A stretch of 64,000 bases of DNA from positions 62,001-126,000 of the forward strand of contig JAFKFL010000019.1 of the NCBI GenBank assembly GCA_017308235.1, in the 5' to 3' direction. Numbering within the stretch: position 1 is the stretch's first letter; the number at the start of each line of letters is the position of its first letter. The DNA comes from Alphaproteobacteria bacterium. GTDB lineage: Bacteria > Pseudomonadota > Alphaproteobacteria > Reyranellales > Reyranellaceae. Below, in pieces: positions 17,438 to 25,364 of this stretch. The notes beneath the pieces were generated by a model. It searched no databases and was not told where the DNA came from. It saw nothing but the letters and a program-made list of their open reading frames with translations. Both the position numbers and the translations under genes were made by a program.

Positions 17438-17771
17438 GCAGCCTCGCGATTCTGACCCAAACTCTCCGCATTCTTTCTTACCGCGTTTGGCCACCCTTCA
17501 TCTTCACGTTTGATTACGATTTATGTCGATTGATTACGGTTTGTGTCGGTGGGGTAGGGGCCGCCGTCGAGACCGCTGCGCTTTGGCCTATGCCGAAGGG
17601 GTACTCCCACAGACAAGACTGTGGATTATTCCTCATCCGCCATCTCCATAGGCCGGGATCGCCCTTCAGGTTAGGACTCACTGCAGCGCCGCTCCTGTGG
17701 GCCGGTCGTCATCATTTGGCGGTCGGCGGGTGGGACACCGGGCACGCTGTCGGGGCTTTGAGAGGACGGCG
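17438..17771. promoter_or_regulatory. Divergent intergenic region between fabI and the tyrosine autokinase gene
   Basis: This 334-base gap separates divergent genes and should hold both promoters. It contains the 20-base tandem repeat at 17511-17550 and a small inverted repeat CCACAG (17607-17612) / CTGTGG (17619-17624). No small gene was recognised. Confidence 0.5.
17511..17550 (+). repeat. Two tandem 20-base direct repeats upstream of the autokinase gene
   Basis: Unit 1 (17511-17530) and unit 2 (17531-17550) share 17 of 20 bases. Both begin TTGATTACG and contain TGTCG near the end. A 20-base period is close to two helical turns, so a dimeric regulator could bind both on one face of DNA. 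They lie 220 bases upstream of the autokinase start. Confidence 0.6.
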
Positions 17772-20069
17772 ATGATCAGCGAACGCAGAAGTTTCGCGTT
17801 GGTGGGCCGCAACGCGACAAGTGCGGTCAGCACTCCAAACGCAGTGCCTTACGATGCTGCTGCCCGGTGGCACGAGCAGCGCGTGAAATCTGCAGTCGCG
17901 ATGATGGGGCGACGGCTATGGCTTCTCGCCGCATGCACCCTCGCCGGCCTCGCCGTTGCCGGGGTCTACTTGGCCTATGCCAAGCCCCAATACAGCGCCA
18001 CGTCCCTGGTGCAGCTCGACACACGCAGCAAATATTCAAACTTCGACAGTGTCGTCGCGGGTCCAAGGGAAGGCGATCCGATCGCCATCCGGACCGAAGT
18101 CGAGGTTCTGCGGTCGGAGGCCATTGCCGAGCGGGTGGTCAAGGCGCTGGATCTGACCAACGATCCGGAATTCAAGTCGCAGCCGCATTCGCGCCTTTCA
18201 GCCCTCCTCGGTGATCAATGGGCGGGGGAAGTGACGAAGTTTTTGGCGTCGCTCGGCCTGATGCAAGATGTGTCGGGTGAAGACGAGCTGGCGCTGACCA
18301 CCAAGCAGGTGAGGCGGCATCTGTCGGTCGACGCCGACGGGCGATCTTATATCGTCACGATCGGTTTTGCGGCGGCGAGCCCCGAAAGGGCGGCCAGCAT
18401 CGCCAACGCCTTTGCCCAGCAATATCTCTCGAGCCAGATCGACGCCAAGACGGCGATCACGACCAAGGCCAACGAATGGGCGAAATCTCAGCTCGATACC
18501 GCGGGCGAGCAACTTCGCGAGGCCGAAGCAACGGTCGAGGAGTTCCGGTCCAAGAACAATGCGATTATCGAACTGGTGCCCGGAAGCTCCGTTGCGGCAG
18601 CGCAACAGCTCACCCAGATCAATACCCTCCTGGCGTCGGCGACCGAAGCTCGGATCGTCGCGGAAACGCGGCTCGCGACCGCTCAGAAGTTGGTGGCGAA
18701 GAACGATCTCTATGCCATTCCCGAGATCCTGTCCTCGCCGTTGGTTCAGCAGCTTCGTGTCGAAGAGGCGCGCGCCTTGGCGCGCCGGGCCAGCCTCGAT
18801 GGGCGGCTCGGCGTGCTCAATCCCGACTTGAGGGCTGCGGACAGCGAACTGTCGCACATTCGCGGAACCATCAATGACGAGGTGAGGAAGATCGTTTCGA
18901 GCCTCGACTCCAACGTCCAGTTCGCCCGTGGCCGCGAGGACGAGCTGGCGTCGAAGGTGGAGGGATTGCGCAAGGATGTGGGCGGCGTCTCCCGCCTGCA
19001 GTTCCAGCTCGCCATTCTCGAGCGCCGGGCCGAGGCGCGGCGAGCTTTCTATACCGCCCTCGAGAAGCGGTATGTCGAGACATCGGCGCTGTTGCATGGT
19101 GTCTACGCGGACGCCCGTATCGTTGCCCCCGCGACCCCACAACCCTTCCGGTCCTGGCCCAACGTGCCGATCGTGCTCGCCTTGGGGCTGGTGCTGGGCG
19201 CCGCGCTCGGCGCCGCCATCGTCGCGTTGCTCGAGCTCGCCGACAAGAGCTTCCGCACGCCACGGCAATTGGAGGATGCCACGGGCCTCGCCTGTCTCGG
19301 TATCTTGCCCGATATGGGGCGCGCCTTGCGCCGCACGATCGGCGGCGATCTTTCCGGTCAGGATACCCGATTGTTCCGCGAGGCCGTGCGGTCGATTTGC
19401 ATCGGGATGGACGCTGCCGTCGGGCTGCGGAGCAAGAAGAGGGGCAGTGTCGTCGTGGTCACGTCCGCGCTGCCGGAGGAGGGAAAGACAGTCACCAGCG
19501 TTGCCCTGGCGACGGCAATGGCCGCGCGCGGCTCCAAGACCCTGCTGATCGATGCCGACCTTCGCCGGCCGCAGGTCGGCGGTTATCTGGACGCCATCTC
19601 CCAGTCCCGGGACTTGGCGGCGATCCTGGCGGACGGGGACAGCTGTCATGCGGCCACCGCCGTCGCCGAGAATTTTTATGCCATCCGGGGCGGTGATGGC
19701 CACGAGAACGCGCAGCAGGTTTTCCTGTCACCGCAGTTCGGCGCGTTCCTGGAAACCGCGCGGACGCAGTTCGACGCCGTCATCATCGATAGCCCGCCCG
19801 TCGTTGTCGTTGCCGATGCCGCCTTGCTCGCCCGGTTCGCCGACGTCGTGCTGACGGTCATTCGATGGGGACAGACAAAGCGGTCGATCGTCCTCGACGC
19901 TGTCAACCGCATGCGCCGCGCCAATGGCGAGGCAGTCGCCGTGACCATGCTCAACCGCGTCGATCTCGGCAAATACCGCAAGTACAATCGCGACAGTGGT
20001 TGGAGCTTCAAGTACTCCAACTACTATCACCCAGCGCTGCCGGCTGCCGAAAAGAAGCAGCTGCAGTAG
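17772..20069 (+). CDS. Polysaccharide co-polymerase / BY-type tyrosine autokinase (Wzc/GumC-like)
   Basis: A 765-residue inner-membrane protein. Two membrane segments (near residues 50-70 and 455-480) flank a Wzz-type periplasmic domain with long coiled-coil helices. The cytoplasmic kinase domain follows: Walker A SALPEEGKTVTS (~565), Walker A' LLIDADLRRP (~592) and Walker B AVIIDSPP (~670). The C terminus ends in a Tyr cluster (Y735, Y738, Y748, Y751, Y752), the autophosphorylation site class of BY-kinases. Such proteins control chain length and export of capsule or exopolysaccharide. The ATG at 17772 has AGAGGA upstream. No export or glycosyltransferase genes are adjacent. Confidence 0.92.
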   Translation: MISERRSFALVGRNATSAVSTPNAVPYDAAARWHEQRVKSAVAMMGRRLWLLAACTLAGLAVAGVYLAYAKPQYSATSLVQLDTRSKYSNFDSVVAGPREGDPIAIRTEVEVLRSEAIAERVVKALDLTNDPEFKSQPHSRLSALLGDQWAGEVTKFLASLGLMQDVSGEDELALTTKQVRRHLSVDADGRSYIVTIGFAAASPERAASIANAFAQQYLSSQIDAKTAITTKANEWAKSQLDTAGEQLREAEATVEEFRSKNNAIIELVPGSSVAAAQQLTQINTLLASATEARIVAETRLATAQKLVAKNDLYAIPEILSSPLVQQLRVEEARALARRASLDGRLGVLNPDLRAADSELSHIRGTINDEVRKIVSSLDSNVQFARGREDELASKVEGLRKDVGGVSRLQFQLAILERRAEARRAFYTALEKRYVETSALLHGVYADARIVAPATPQPFRSWPNVPIVLALGLVLGAALGAAIVALLELADKSFRTPRQLEDATGLACLGILPDMGRALRRTIGGDLSGQDTRLFREAVRSICIGMDAAVGLRSKKRGSVVVVTSALPEEGKTVTSVALATAMAARGSKTLLIDADLRRPQVGGYLDAISQSRDLAAILADGDSCHAATAVAENFYAIRGGDGHENAQQVFLSPQFGAFLETARTQFDAVIIDSPPVVVVADAALLARFADVVLTVIRWGQTKRSIVLDAVNRMRRANGEAVAVTMLNRVDLGKYRKYNRDSGWSFKYSNYYHPALPAAEKKQLQ

Positions 20070-20133
20070 CCGCGATCGCAGTTTCGATTGCGCTATCGGC
20101 CCGCATCCATGGGGTGTCGGGCCGAGGCAAGGT

Positions 20134-21723
20134 TCATGCGTAGCGCCAGCCCTTGGCGCGCCGGGTGATCGCCACCATGCGCATCGCGAAGGCGCCCAGG
20201 ATCGTGATGACCACGCCAAGCCAGATCTCGTCCGGCTGCAACCGTTCGGCCTCCCAACTGAGGAAAAGCGCGAGCGCCAGGCCCCAGACCGCGGCAATCT
20301 CGGGGTAGAGCTCGCCGCTCAGATTTGCGACCACGCGGTCGTTGCGGAAGAGATCGCGCAACAGGCCGCCGAACGAACTGGTCAGGACGGCCGCGATCGG
20401 CCCCCATAGCCAGAGCGGCTGTACGGCGGCATCGAGGGCCACGACAACGCCCGTGACGGTGAAGGCGGCGAGCCCGACCGCGTCGAACACCTCGATCAAA
20501 CGGGCGCCCGAGGTGCGCGCCTGCAGGTAGCGGGGAGACAACCCGGCGTCGATCCGTGACATGACCTTGATCACCAGGAAGCCCACAAGCACCGTGCCGA
20601 AGACGGCCAGCAGCGCCTCGGGGCTTCGCACGATGCCAAGTGGGCTGCGCTGCAACAGGAGATCGCGCACAATGCCGCCGCCCACCGCGGGCAGAGTGGC
20701 AAGGATCATCGCGCCAAAGACGGTGTAGTTGCCGCCGTAGGCGAGCACCACGCCGGAGAGGGCGAATGCCACCAGCCCGATGAAGGAGAGGACGCGGAAC
20801 CATTCACTGTCGAGCGTCTGGTTGATCAACACGGGCAGAGCGTAGGTGTAGGCAATGCGGCGCAACTCGCCGCTTTGCTTCAGCGTGTCAATGGCATCGT
20901 TGAGACGCGCCAGCCGCTCGGGGGTTTGCGTCGCCCGACTCAGCATGAACCGGATGTCGGTCGAGAAGTGCAAGGGGTGCTCTTCGATGCGGGAGCCTTC
21001 GTGCCGTCGCCAGGCTGTCGTGGTCGCGGTCATGCGATCAGCCAGGAAGCCGTCGATCGCCCCAGCCAGCAGATTGCTGAGATTCTGCGCGTCGCTCTCG
21101 ACGGCGATGATCTGGCCGTTCTCGCGGGCCTTGGCGATGAAAGTGTTGACGCGGCTGTCCGCATAGATGAAGCCCGCGACCACGCCGAGACGAAATTTCT
21201 CCCGGGCGAAGGTGCCGAGCATTTCGTCGACCGTGTCGAAGGGATAACGGCCGCTCATTCCTCTCGGCACGATCAGGACATCGGTCTCGGTCCGGTAGGG
21301 CTTTGAGAAATAGGCGTAGCGGGCCCGCGCTTCGCTTTCGGTCGCGCCGGAGGCGATGTCGGCCGTGCCGGCGGCGAGGTTGGCGAGGTGGTCGTCCCAG
21401 CTGACGCGCGGCAAGGCAATCTCGATGCCCATCGTCCGCGCGAGTGCACGCTCGATTTCGACATCGAAGCCGGTCAGGACCGGCACGCCGCGGCTATAGT
21501 CCTGATACTGATAGGGATCCCAAGGATACCAGCCGCCGCGCAGGCGATCCTTGATCGGGCGTGCCGCGTGACCGTGTCCCTGATCTGCCTTGTCCGGAGG
21601 TGTCTGGGCGACGGCGGCGTTGGCCAGCGAGAAGAAGGCAAGAAGGGCCAGAAGTAAGCCGGACCGTCGTCGACCGCTTCCCCTGCCAGGTTCTGCCCTT
21701 CGTCCTCTCAGCCGCTGGCTCAC
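20134..21723 (-). CDS. Periplasmic solute-binding domain fused to a TRIC/UPF0126 membrane domain
   Basis: A 529-residue protein. A signal peptide (cleavage near AVAQ, residue ~40) leads into a type 3 periplasmic solute-binding domain (about 70-290; FDVEIERALARTMGIEI and ADIASGATESEARARY). About seven membrane segments follow and form a TRIC/UPF0126 domain. Its two half-repeats each carry the G-G-x2-R-D motif (GGGIVRDLLL and GGLLRDLF). Stand-alone UPF0126 proteins are linked to glycine or cation movement, and SBP_bac_3 domains bind amino acids. The fusion suggests a ligand-gated or ligand-delivering channel (inference). A GTG start at 21723 is chosen because GGAAAGAG precedes it and it begins the signal peptide. 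Confidence 0.85.
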   Translation of the reverse strand: MSQRLRGRRAEPGRGSGRRRSGLLLALLAFFSLANAAVAQTPPDKADQGHGHAARPIKDRLRGGWYPWDPYQYQDYSRGVPVLTGFDVEIERALARTMGIEIALPRVSWDDHLANLAAGTADIASGATESEARARYAYFSKPYRTETDVLIVPRGMSGRYPFDTVDEMLGTFAREKFRLGVVAGFIYADSRVNTFIAKARENGQIIAVESDAQNLSNLLAGAIDGFLADRMTATTTAWRRHEGSRIEEHPLHFSTDIRFMLSRATQTPERLARLNDAIDTLKQSGELRRIAYTYALPVLINQTLDSEWFRVLSFIGLVAFALSGVVLAYGGNYTVFGAMILATLPAVGGGIVRDLLLQRSPLGIVRSPEALLAVFGTVLVGFLVIKVMSRIDAGLSPRYLQARTSGARLIEVFDAVGLAAFTVTGVVVALDAAVQPLWLWGPIAAVLTSSFGGLLRDLFRNDRVVANLSGELYPEIAAVWGLALALFLSWEAERLQPDEIWLGVVITILGAFAMRMVAITRRAKGWRYA

Positions 21724-21863
21724 GACATGCTCTTTCCGGCCTCCGGAGCTTGAATCTGTCTGGGAAAACGGGCTGGAGCAAGCCTTCGACCGGTATGCGA
21801 TGCCTTCGCCGGCAAGACAGCGGCGTCGGATTGAAATATGAATGCGGTTGGGTGCCTGATCCG

Positions 21864-22814
21864 ATGCCAAACACGGTTCGCCACAAATACTGCGTCTACG
21901 GTCTCGTCGTGGAGAGCGAGCTGCGATTGAGCTCGGTGCAGTCGTGCTGTGACGAGCGGGCGCCAGCGATCTCGATCACCGAGGCACCGGATGGCTTCTT
22001 TGCGCAAAGGGCTGCCGGCCTGCGCCAGGATAGCGAGGAGTGGATCCGGCATGTGGTGCTGGACGATGGCAGCGTCTACGTAAGGGTGAACGGCATTTTC
22101 GAGACGATCGTCACGGCCGACGGACGCGGCGTCGCGAGCGCCAAGCTGGGGACTGTCGACGATCGGACTTTCGAGGCCAATCTTGTCACCTTCGCGCTGA
22201 CGACCTCGCTCACGCTGCAGGGCGAGGAGTGCCTGCATGCAACGGTTGTCGCGTTCGACGGAAAGGCGATCGGCCTATTGGGGTCAAGCGGGGCCGGCAA
22301 GTCGACGCTTTCGGCTTGCCTCCTGGCGCAGGGTGCATTGTTGATCACGGATGACATGCTGCGCGTGACATTTGCCAGTGATGGCGTCCTCGCTCATTCC
22401 GGCCCGTATCGCCTGAAGCTCTTCGACGACTCGTCGCGACGTTTCCTGCCCGACGCTGTCATGCAGGGCAGCTTCAACGAGCTGAGCGGCAAGACCATGT
22501 TCGAGCCTTCCAGTCCTTCAACCGCCGAGCCGCGCGGGACGCCGCTCGCAGCTCTTGTCTGGCTCGGAGAGGAAGAGACTCACTCGGGCGATCCCATGGT
22601 GTCGATACAACGCCTGGCAGGCATCGAGCGGGTGAAAACTCTGACCCGATCGACGATGAACATCCGCTATGTAACTCCGGAACGGTTGACGAGACAGTTG
22701 CGCTTCGCCGAACAGATGGCGCGGGCCGTGCCGATCTTTTCGCTTCGCTACCCTCGCGACTACGCAGCGCTTCCAGAGGTCGCGGAAGCGCTGCGCCGGG
22801 TCCTCAACCCATGA
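21864..22814 (+). CDS. HPr-kinase-like protein of a lasso peptide cluster
   Basis: A 316-residue P-loop protein with the HPr kinase-type Walker A GSSGAGKST (residues 140-148), a conserved His just upstream (H125 in LHATVV) and an acidic pair D163-D164. It lacks the rest of a PTS system. In lasso clusters such as paeninodin, this family (called K) phosphorylates the precursor peptide; that is known for relatives, not shown here. The stop overlaps the start of the B2 gene (ATGA at 22811), firmly linking it to the cluster. The ATG at 21864 gives the typical short N terminus, but its ribosome site is weak and TTG or GTG starts slightly upstream are possible. Confidence 0.88.
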   Translation: MPNTVRHKYCVYGLVVESELRLSSVQSCCDERAPAISITEAPDGFFAQRAAGLRQDSEEWIRHVVLDDGSVYVRVNGIFETIVTADGRGVASAKLGTVDDRTFEANLVTFALTTSLTLQGEECLHATVVAFDGKAIGLLGSSGAGKSTLSACLLAQGALLITDDMLRVTFASDGVLAHSGPYRLKLFDDSSRRFLPDAVMQGSFNELSGKTMFEPSSPSTAEPRGTPLAALVWLGEEETHSGDPMVSIQRLAGIERVKTLTRSTMNIRYVTPERLTRQLRFAEQMARAVPIFSLRYPRDYAALPEVAEALRRVLNP

Positions 22815-23233
22815 GGATCGCGGCGTCCTTTTTGGCATTGTCCAATGGCGATCGCCTGTTGGTGTTGAAGACGATCGCAACGCTCGCTTTCGTCCGATTG
22901 GCGCTCGGCGTCCTGTCAGTCGAATGGCTGCGCGCCTGGGCGACCCGGATGGGAAGGGGCGGTCGGTCGGTCGAGCGCGTCACATGGGCTGTCTCGGCCG
23001 TCGCGCGGCGGTTGCCGGGATGCACCTGCCTTGTCTCCGCCTTCGCCCTGCAGCGGCTGCTGTCGCGAGAAGGGCACGCTTCGGAACTTCACATCGGCGT
23101 CGCCCGCCGCGAGGCCGGAATTGCCGCGCATGCCTGGATCGTTTGCCGGGGTGCGACCTTGATCGGCGAAAGCGAGGCCGGCGACTATGCGCCGCTCGTC
23201 ACCTGGCGTATCGCAGGACCGGACGACGCCTGA
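22811..23233 (+). CDS. Lasso peptide biosynthesis B2 protein (transglutaminase-like leader peptidase)
   Basis: A 140-residue protein of the transglutaminase-like B2/McjB family, which cuts the leader from the lasso precursor after the conserved Thr-x. C73 in GCTCLVSAFALQRLL is the nucleophile and H107 in AAHAWIV the general base. The third triad residue, an Asp about 12 residues later in MccJ25 McjB, appears to be Glu (E120 in LIGES) here. It is the stand-alone C-terminal type, so it needs the separate B1 protein at 25595. It overlaps the kinase gene by four bases and ends two bases before the cyclase start. Confidence 0.9.
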   Translation: MRIAASFLALSNGDRLLVLKTIATLAFVRLALGVLSVEWLRAWATRMGRGGRSVERVTWAVSAVARRLPGCTCLVSAFALQRLLSREGHASELHIGVARREAGIAAHAWIVCRGATLIGESEAGDYAPLVTWRIAGPDDA

Positions 23234-23235
23234 GG

Positions 23236-25002
23236 ATGTTTGCAGCCGTCCTGAGCATCGATGGGGCTCCGGTTGATGCTTCGCTGGCCCGATCGACTGC
23301 TGAAGAGAGGCTGGCGATCGCGACCGTGGAAGCAGGCCGGTTGACGCTGATCGCGTCGCACCACGCGCCGGTTGATGACGAATGGCGGGGCATCGCCTGT
23401 CTCGCCGACCGCTTCTGGCTGGCCGGCCGCCTTCGTCTCGATCGGCGACAGGCGTTGCGGGATCGGTTCGCAGCGGCTGGCAAGATGTCCGATGCCGACC
23501 TTTGCCTGCAAGCCTATGCTGCGCGGGGCGAGTGCTTCGTCGACGAAATCACCGGCGACTTCTGCTTCGTGCTGTGGGACGCATCCCACAAGGAATTGCT
23601 GGGAGTCCGAGACCAGCTCGGCGTGCGCTCGCTGTTCCATGCCACGGCCGGCGGGCGGCATTTCGTCTCCGACTCACTCTCCTGGATGGCATCCCAGCCC
23701 GAACTCGATCGCGCGTTGGACGACTACTGGATCGCGGACTTCCTGTCGGCCGGCCACAGCCTCGATTTTCATCGGACGGTCTTCGCCGGGATCGCAAGGT
23801 TGCCGCCGGGTCACGTGCTCAGGCTCGCCGGCGCGCAAGCAGGCACAAAGGCCTTCTGGAAGCTCGATGTGCCCGAACCGCTCCACTATCGCGATGCCAG
23901 GCAATACGCCGAGCACTTTCGCGCGTTGACTGCGGAGGCTGTCGCCGATCGGCTGCCCGTTTCGGGCAAGGTCGGGGTGTCGATGAGCGGCGGCCTCGAT
24001 TCGCCGACGCTTGCGGCCTTTGCCGTTGAAGCGGCCGGGGATCGTTCGCGCATCGTTGCCGAGTGCGTGCATTACGAACGATTGATGCCGGATGACGAGG
24101 CCCGCTTCAGTTCGCTTGCCGCCGCGCACCTTGGCATCGCCCTTCGTCTGCGGGCGGGCGACGACATCACCTTCGATCCCGATTGGCGTCGACGCGGCCT
24201 TCACACGGCCGAACCCACGCGGTCGATCGTCTTCGCCCACTGGACCCGTCAGATCGCGGGTGAGATGGCGGATGTCGCGCCTGTTTGGCTCTTTGGCGAG
24301 GGGCCTGACAATGCGCTCCACTTCGAGCGCGACGCTTATCTCTCCTGGCTCCTGCAGCGACGCGAATGGCGCCGGCTTGCCGACGCGGTGTTTCCCTATC
24401 TGTGGATCAAGGGGCACGAGGTCTGGAAGCGAAAGACACGGCGCAGCGATGAGGCGCAGGCGGTTGGTCCAGGCTCCGAGGTGCTGCCAGCGTGGCTCGA
24501 TCGCGACCTCGTCGCTCGATTGCACCTGGAGGAACGGGTGCGCCAGGCAGCCGAACCCGTCGATCGTTCCCACCGTTGGCACCCCCGTGCCATGGGGTCC
24601 TTTGCCAATCCCATCTGGCAGGCCTTATTCACCGACCGCGACCTCGATGAATCTTTCGCCAGTCTTGTTTGGCGCCATCCCTTCCTCGACCTGCGCGTTC
24701 TCGAATTTATGCTCGCCGTGCCGCCCGTGCCTTGGGCGCGCGGGAAGCTTTTGATGCGTCGGGCCATGCGGGGACGGCTGCCGCGGGAAATCCTTGAGCG
24801 TCCGAAGACCCCTTTGTCGGGGTCACCCACGGAGGCGCCCCTCCGACGTTTCGGATTGGGCAACTTTGAGTCTGGTCATCTGATGGAGAAGTATGTCGAC
24901 ACGGGAAACGTGCCGGCATCAGGGGCTGCCGGGGGCGATGCCTCTCCTCTGATCGCCGTCCATGCGCTCGACCACTGGATGGCGCACAATTTCGATCCCT
25001 GA
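23236..25002 (+). CDS. Lasso cyclase (asparagine synthetase-like C protein)
   Basis: A 588-residue asparagine-synthetase homologue. The N-terminal Ntn-type domain (1-200) starts MFAAVL and lacks the catalytic Cys2 of real glutamine-dependent synthetases, as expected for lasso cyclases that use no ammonia. The ATP-pyrophosphatase domain carries SGGLDS (251-256), which binds PPi while the ring-forming Asp side chain is adenylated. The product is the macrolactam between the core N terminus and that Asp. The ATG at 23236 follows GGAG overlapping the B2 stop. An open frame extending upstream to 22924 is only read-through of another frame. Confidence 0.93.
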   Translation: MFAAVLSIDGAPVDASLARSTAEERLAIATVEAGRLTLIASHHAPVDDEWRGIACLADRFWLAGRLRLDRRQALRDRFAAAGKMSDADLCLQAYAARGECFVDEITGDFCFVLWDASHKELLGVRDQLGVRSLFHATAGGRHFVSDSLSWMASQPELDRALDDYWIADFLSAGHSLDFHRTVFAGIARLPPGHVLRLAGAQAGTKAFWKLDVPEPLHYRDARQYAEHFRALTAEAVADRLPVSGKVGVSMSGGLDSPTLAAFAVEAAGDRSRIVAECVHYERLMPDDEARFSSLAAAHLGIALRLRAGDDITFDPDWRRRGLHTAEPTRSIVFAHWTRQIAGEMADVAPVWLFGEGPDNALHFERDAYLSWLLQRREWRRLADAVFPYLWIKGHEVWKRKTRRSDEAQAVGPGSEVLPAWLDRDLVARLHLEERVRQAAEPVDRSHRWHPRAMGSFANPIWQALFTDRDLDESFASLVWRHPFLDLRVLEFMLAVPPVPWARGKLLMRRAMRGRLPREILERPKTPLSGSPTEAPLRRFGLGNFESGHLMEKYVDTGNVPASGAAGGDASPLIAVHALDHWMAHNFDP

Positions 25003-25026
25003 TGAGCCCGACTTCGTTATTATTCG

Positions 25027-25053
25027 TTGAGGTAATTGGGTCGCGGGTATGAT
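25027..25053 (+). promoter_or_regulatory. Possible promoter before lasso precursor 1
   Basis: TTGAGG (25027-25032) and TATGAT (25048-25053) with a 15-base spacer, 33 bases before the precursor start, in an A+T-rich gap of 83 bases. The spacer is shorter than ideal, so this is tentative. Confidence 0.35.
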
Positions 25054-25085
25054 ATTGCGTCAGAAGTGAAGAAAGGTACGTTGAG

Positions 25086-25262
25086 ATGATAGTAAAGTCA
25101 CTTGCGATCGAAGAAAAAAATACTGCATTAGATGTGAAGAAGAAAAATTATGAACCACCCGTTCTCAAGGATTGGGGAACACTGCAGGACATGACTTTAA
25201 CAGCCGGTTTCTCGGGCAAGTCCGATGGAGGCAAGATTATCTTTACCAAAACTCGCTTTTGA
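25086..25262 (+). CDS. Lasso peptide precursor 1
   Basis: A 58-residue precursor too short for ordinary gene finding. The leader has the RRE-recognition signature Y22-x2-P25-x-L27-x3-G31-x5-T37, where T37 is the penultimate leader Thr required by B2. The predicted core starts at T39: TAGFSGKSD then GGKIIFTKTRF (20 residues). Asp at core position 9 would give a 9-membered macrolactam closed by Thr1. A GAAAGG ribosome site lies nine bases upstream. By hand count the gene is about 41% G+C, far below its neighbours. Core boundaries follow family rules and are not proven. Confidence 0.88.
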   Translation: MIVKSLAIEEKNTALDVKKKNYEPPVLKDWGTLQDMTLTAGFSGKSDGGKIIFTKTRF

Positions 25263-25267
25263 GCCGA

Positions 25268-25301
25268 GGACACCGTTGAAACCAAATTGCCGTCGGTGTC
25301 C
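25268..25301 (+). repeat. Hairpin between the two lasso precursor genes
   Basis: Perfect 8-base inverted repeat GGACACCG (25268-25275) / CGGTGTCC (25294-25301) with an 18-base loop, six bases after the first precursor stop. No T-tract follows, so it is more likely an mRNA-stabilising or processing hairpin, or an operator next to the promoter at 25305, than an intrinsic terminator. Confidence 0.6.
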
Positions 25302-25304
25302 GTG

Positions 25305-25333
25305 TTGAGATTGCAGAGCGAATTTCATACAAT
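25305..25333 (+). promoter_or_regulatory. Promoter-like sequence before lasso precursor 2
   Basis: TTGAGA (25305-25310), 17-base spacer, TACAAT (25328-25333): good sigma-70-type boxes at ideal spacing, 32 bases before the second precursor start. It implies independent transcription of precursor 2 and the genes after it. Confidence 0.5.
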
Positions 25334-25364
25334 ACTGCATATTCAATGAAAAAGGGGCATGCAC

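Noticed and set aside
25203..25235. Alternative lasso core 1 starting at Gly41 with a 7-membered ring
   Set aside because: It would put Ala, not Thr, at the penultimate leader position in precursor 2; the Thr-x rule places both cores two residues earlier.
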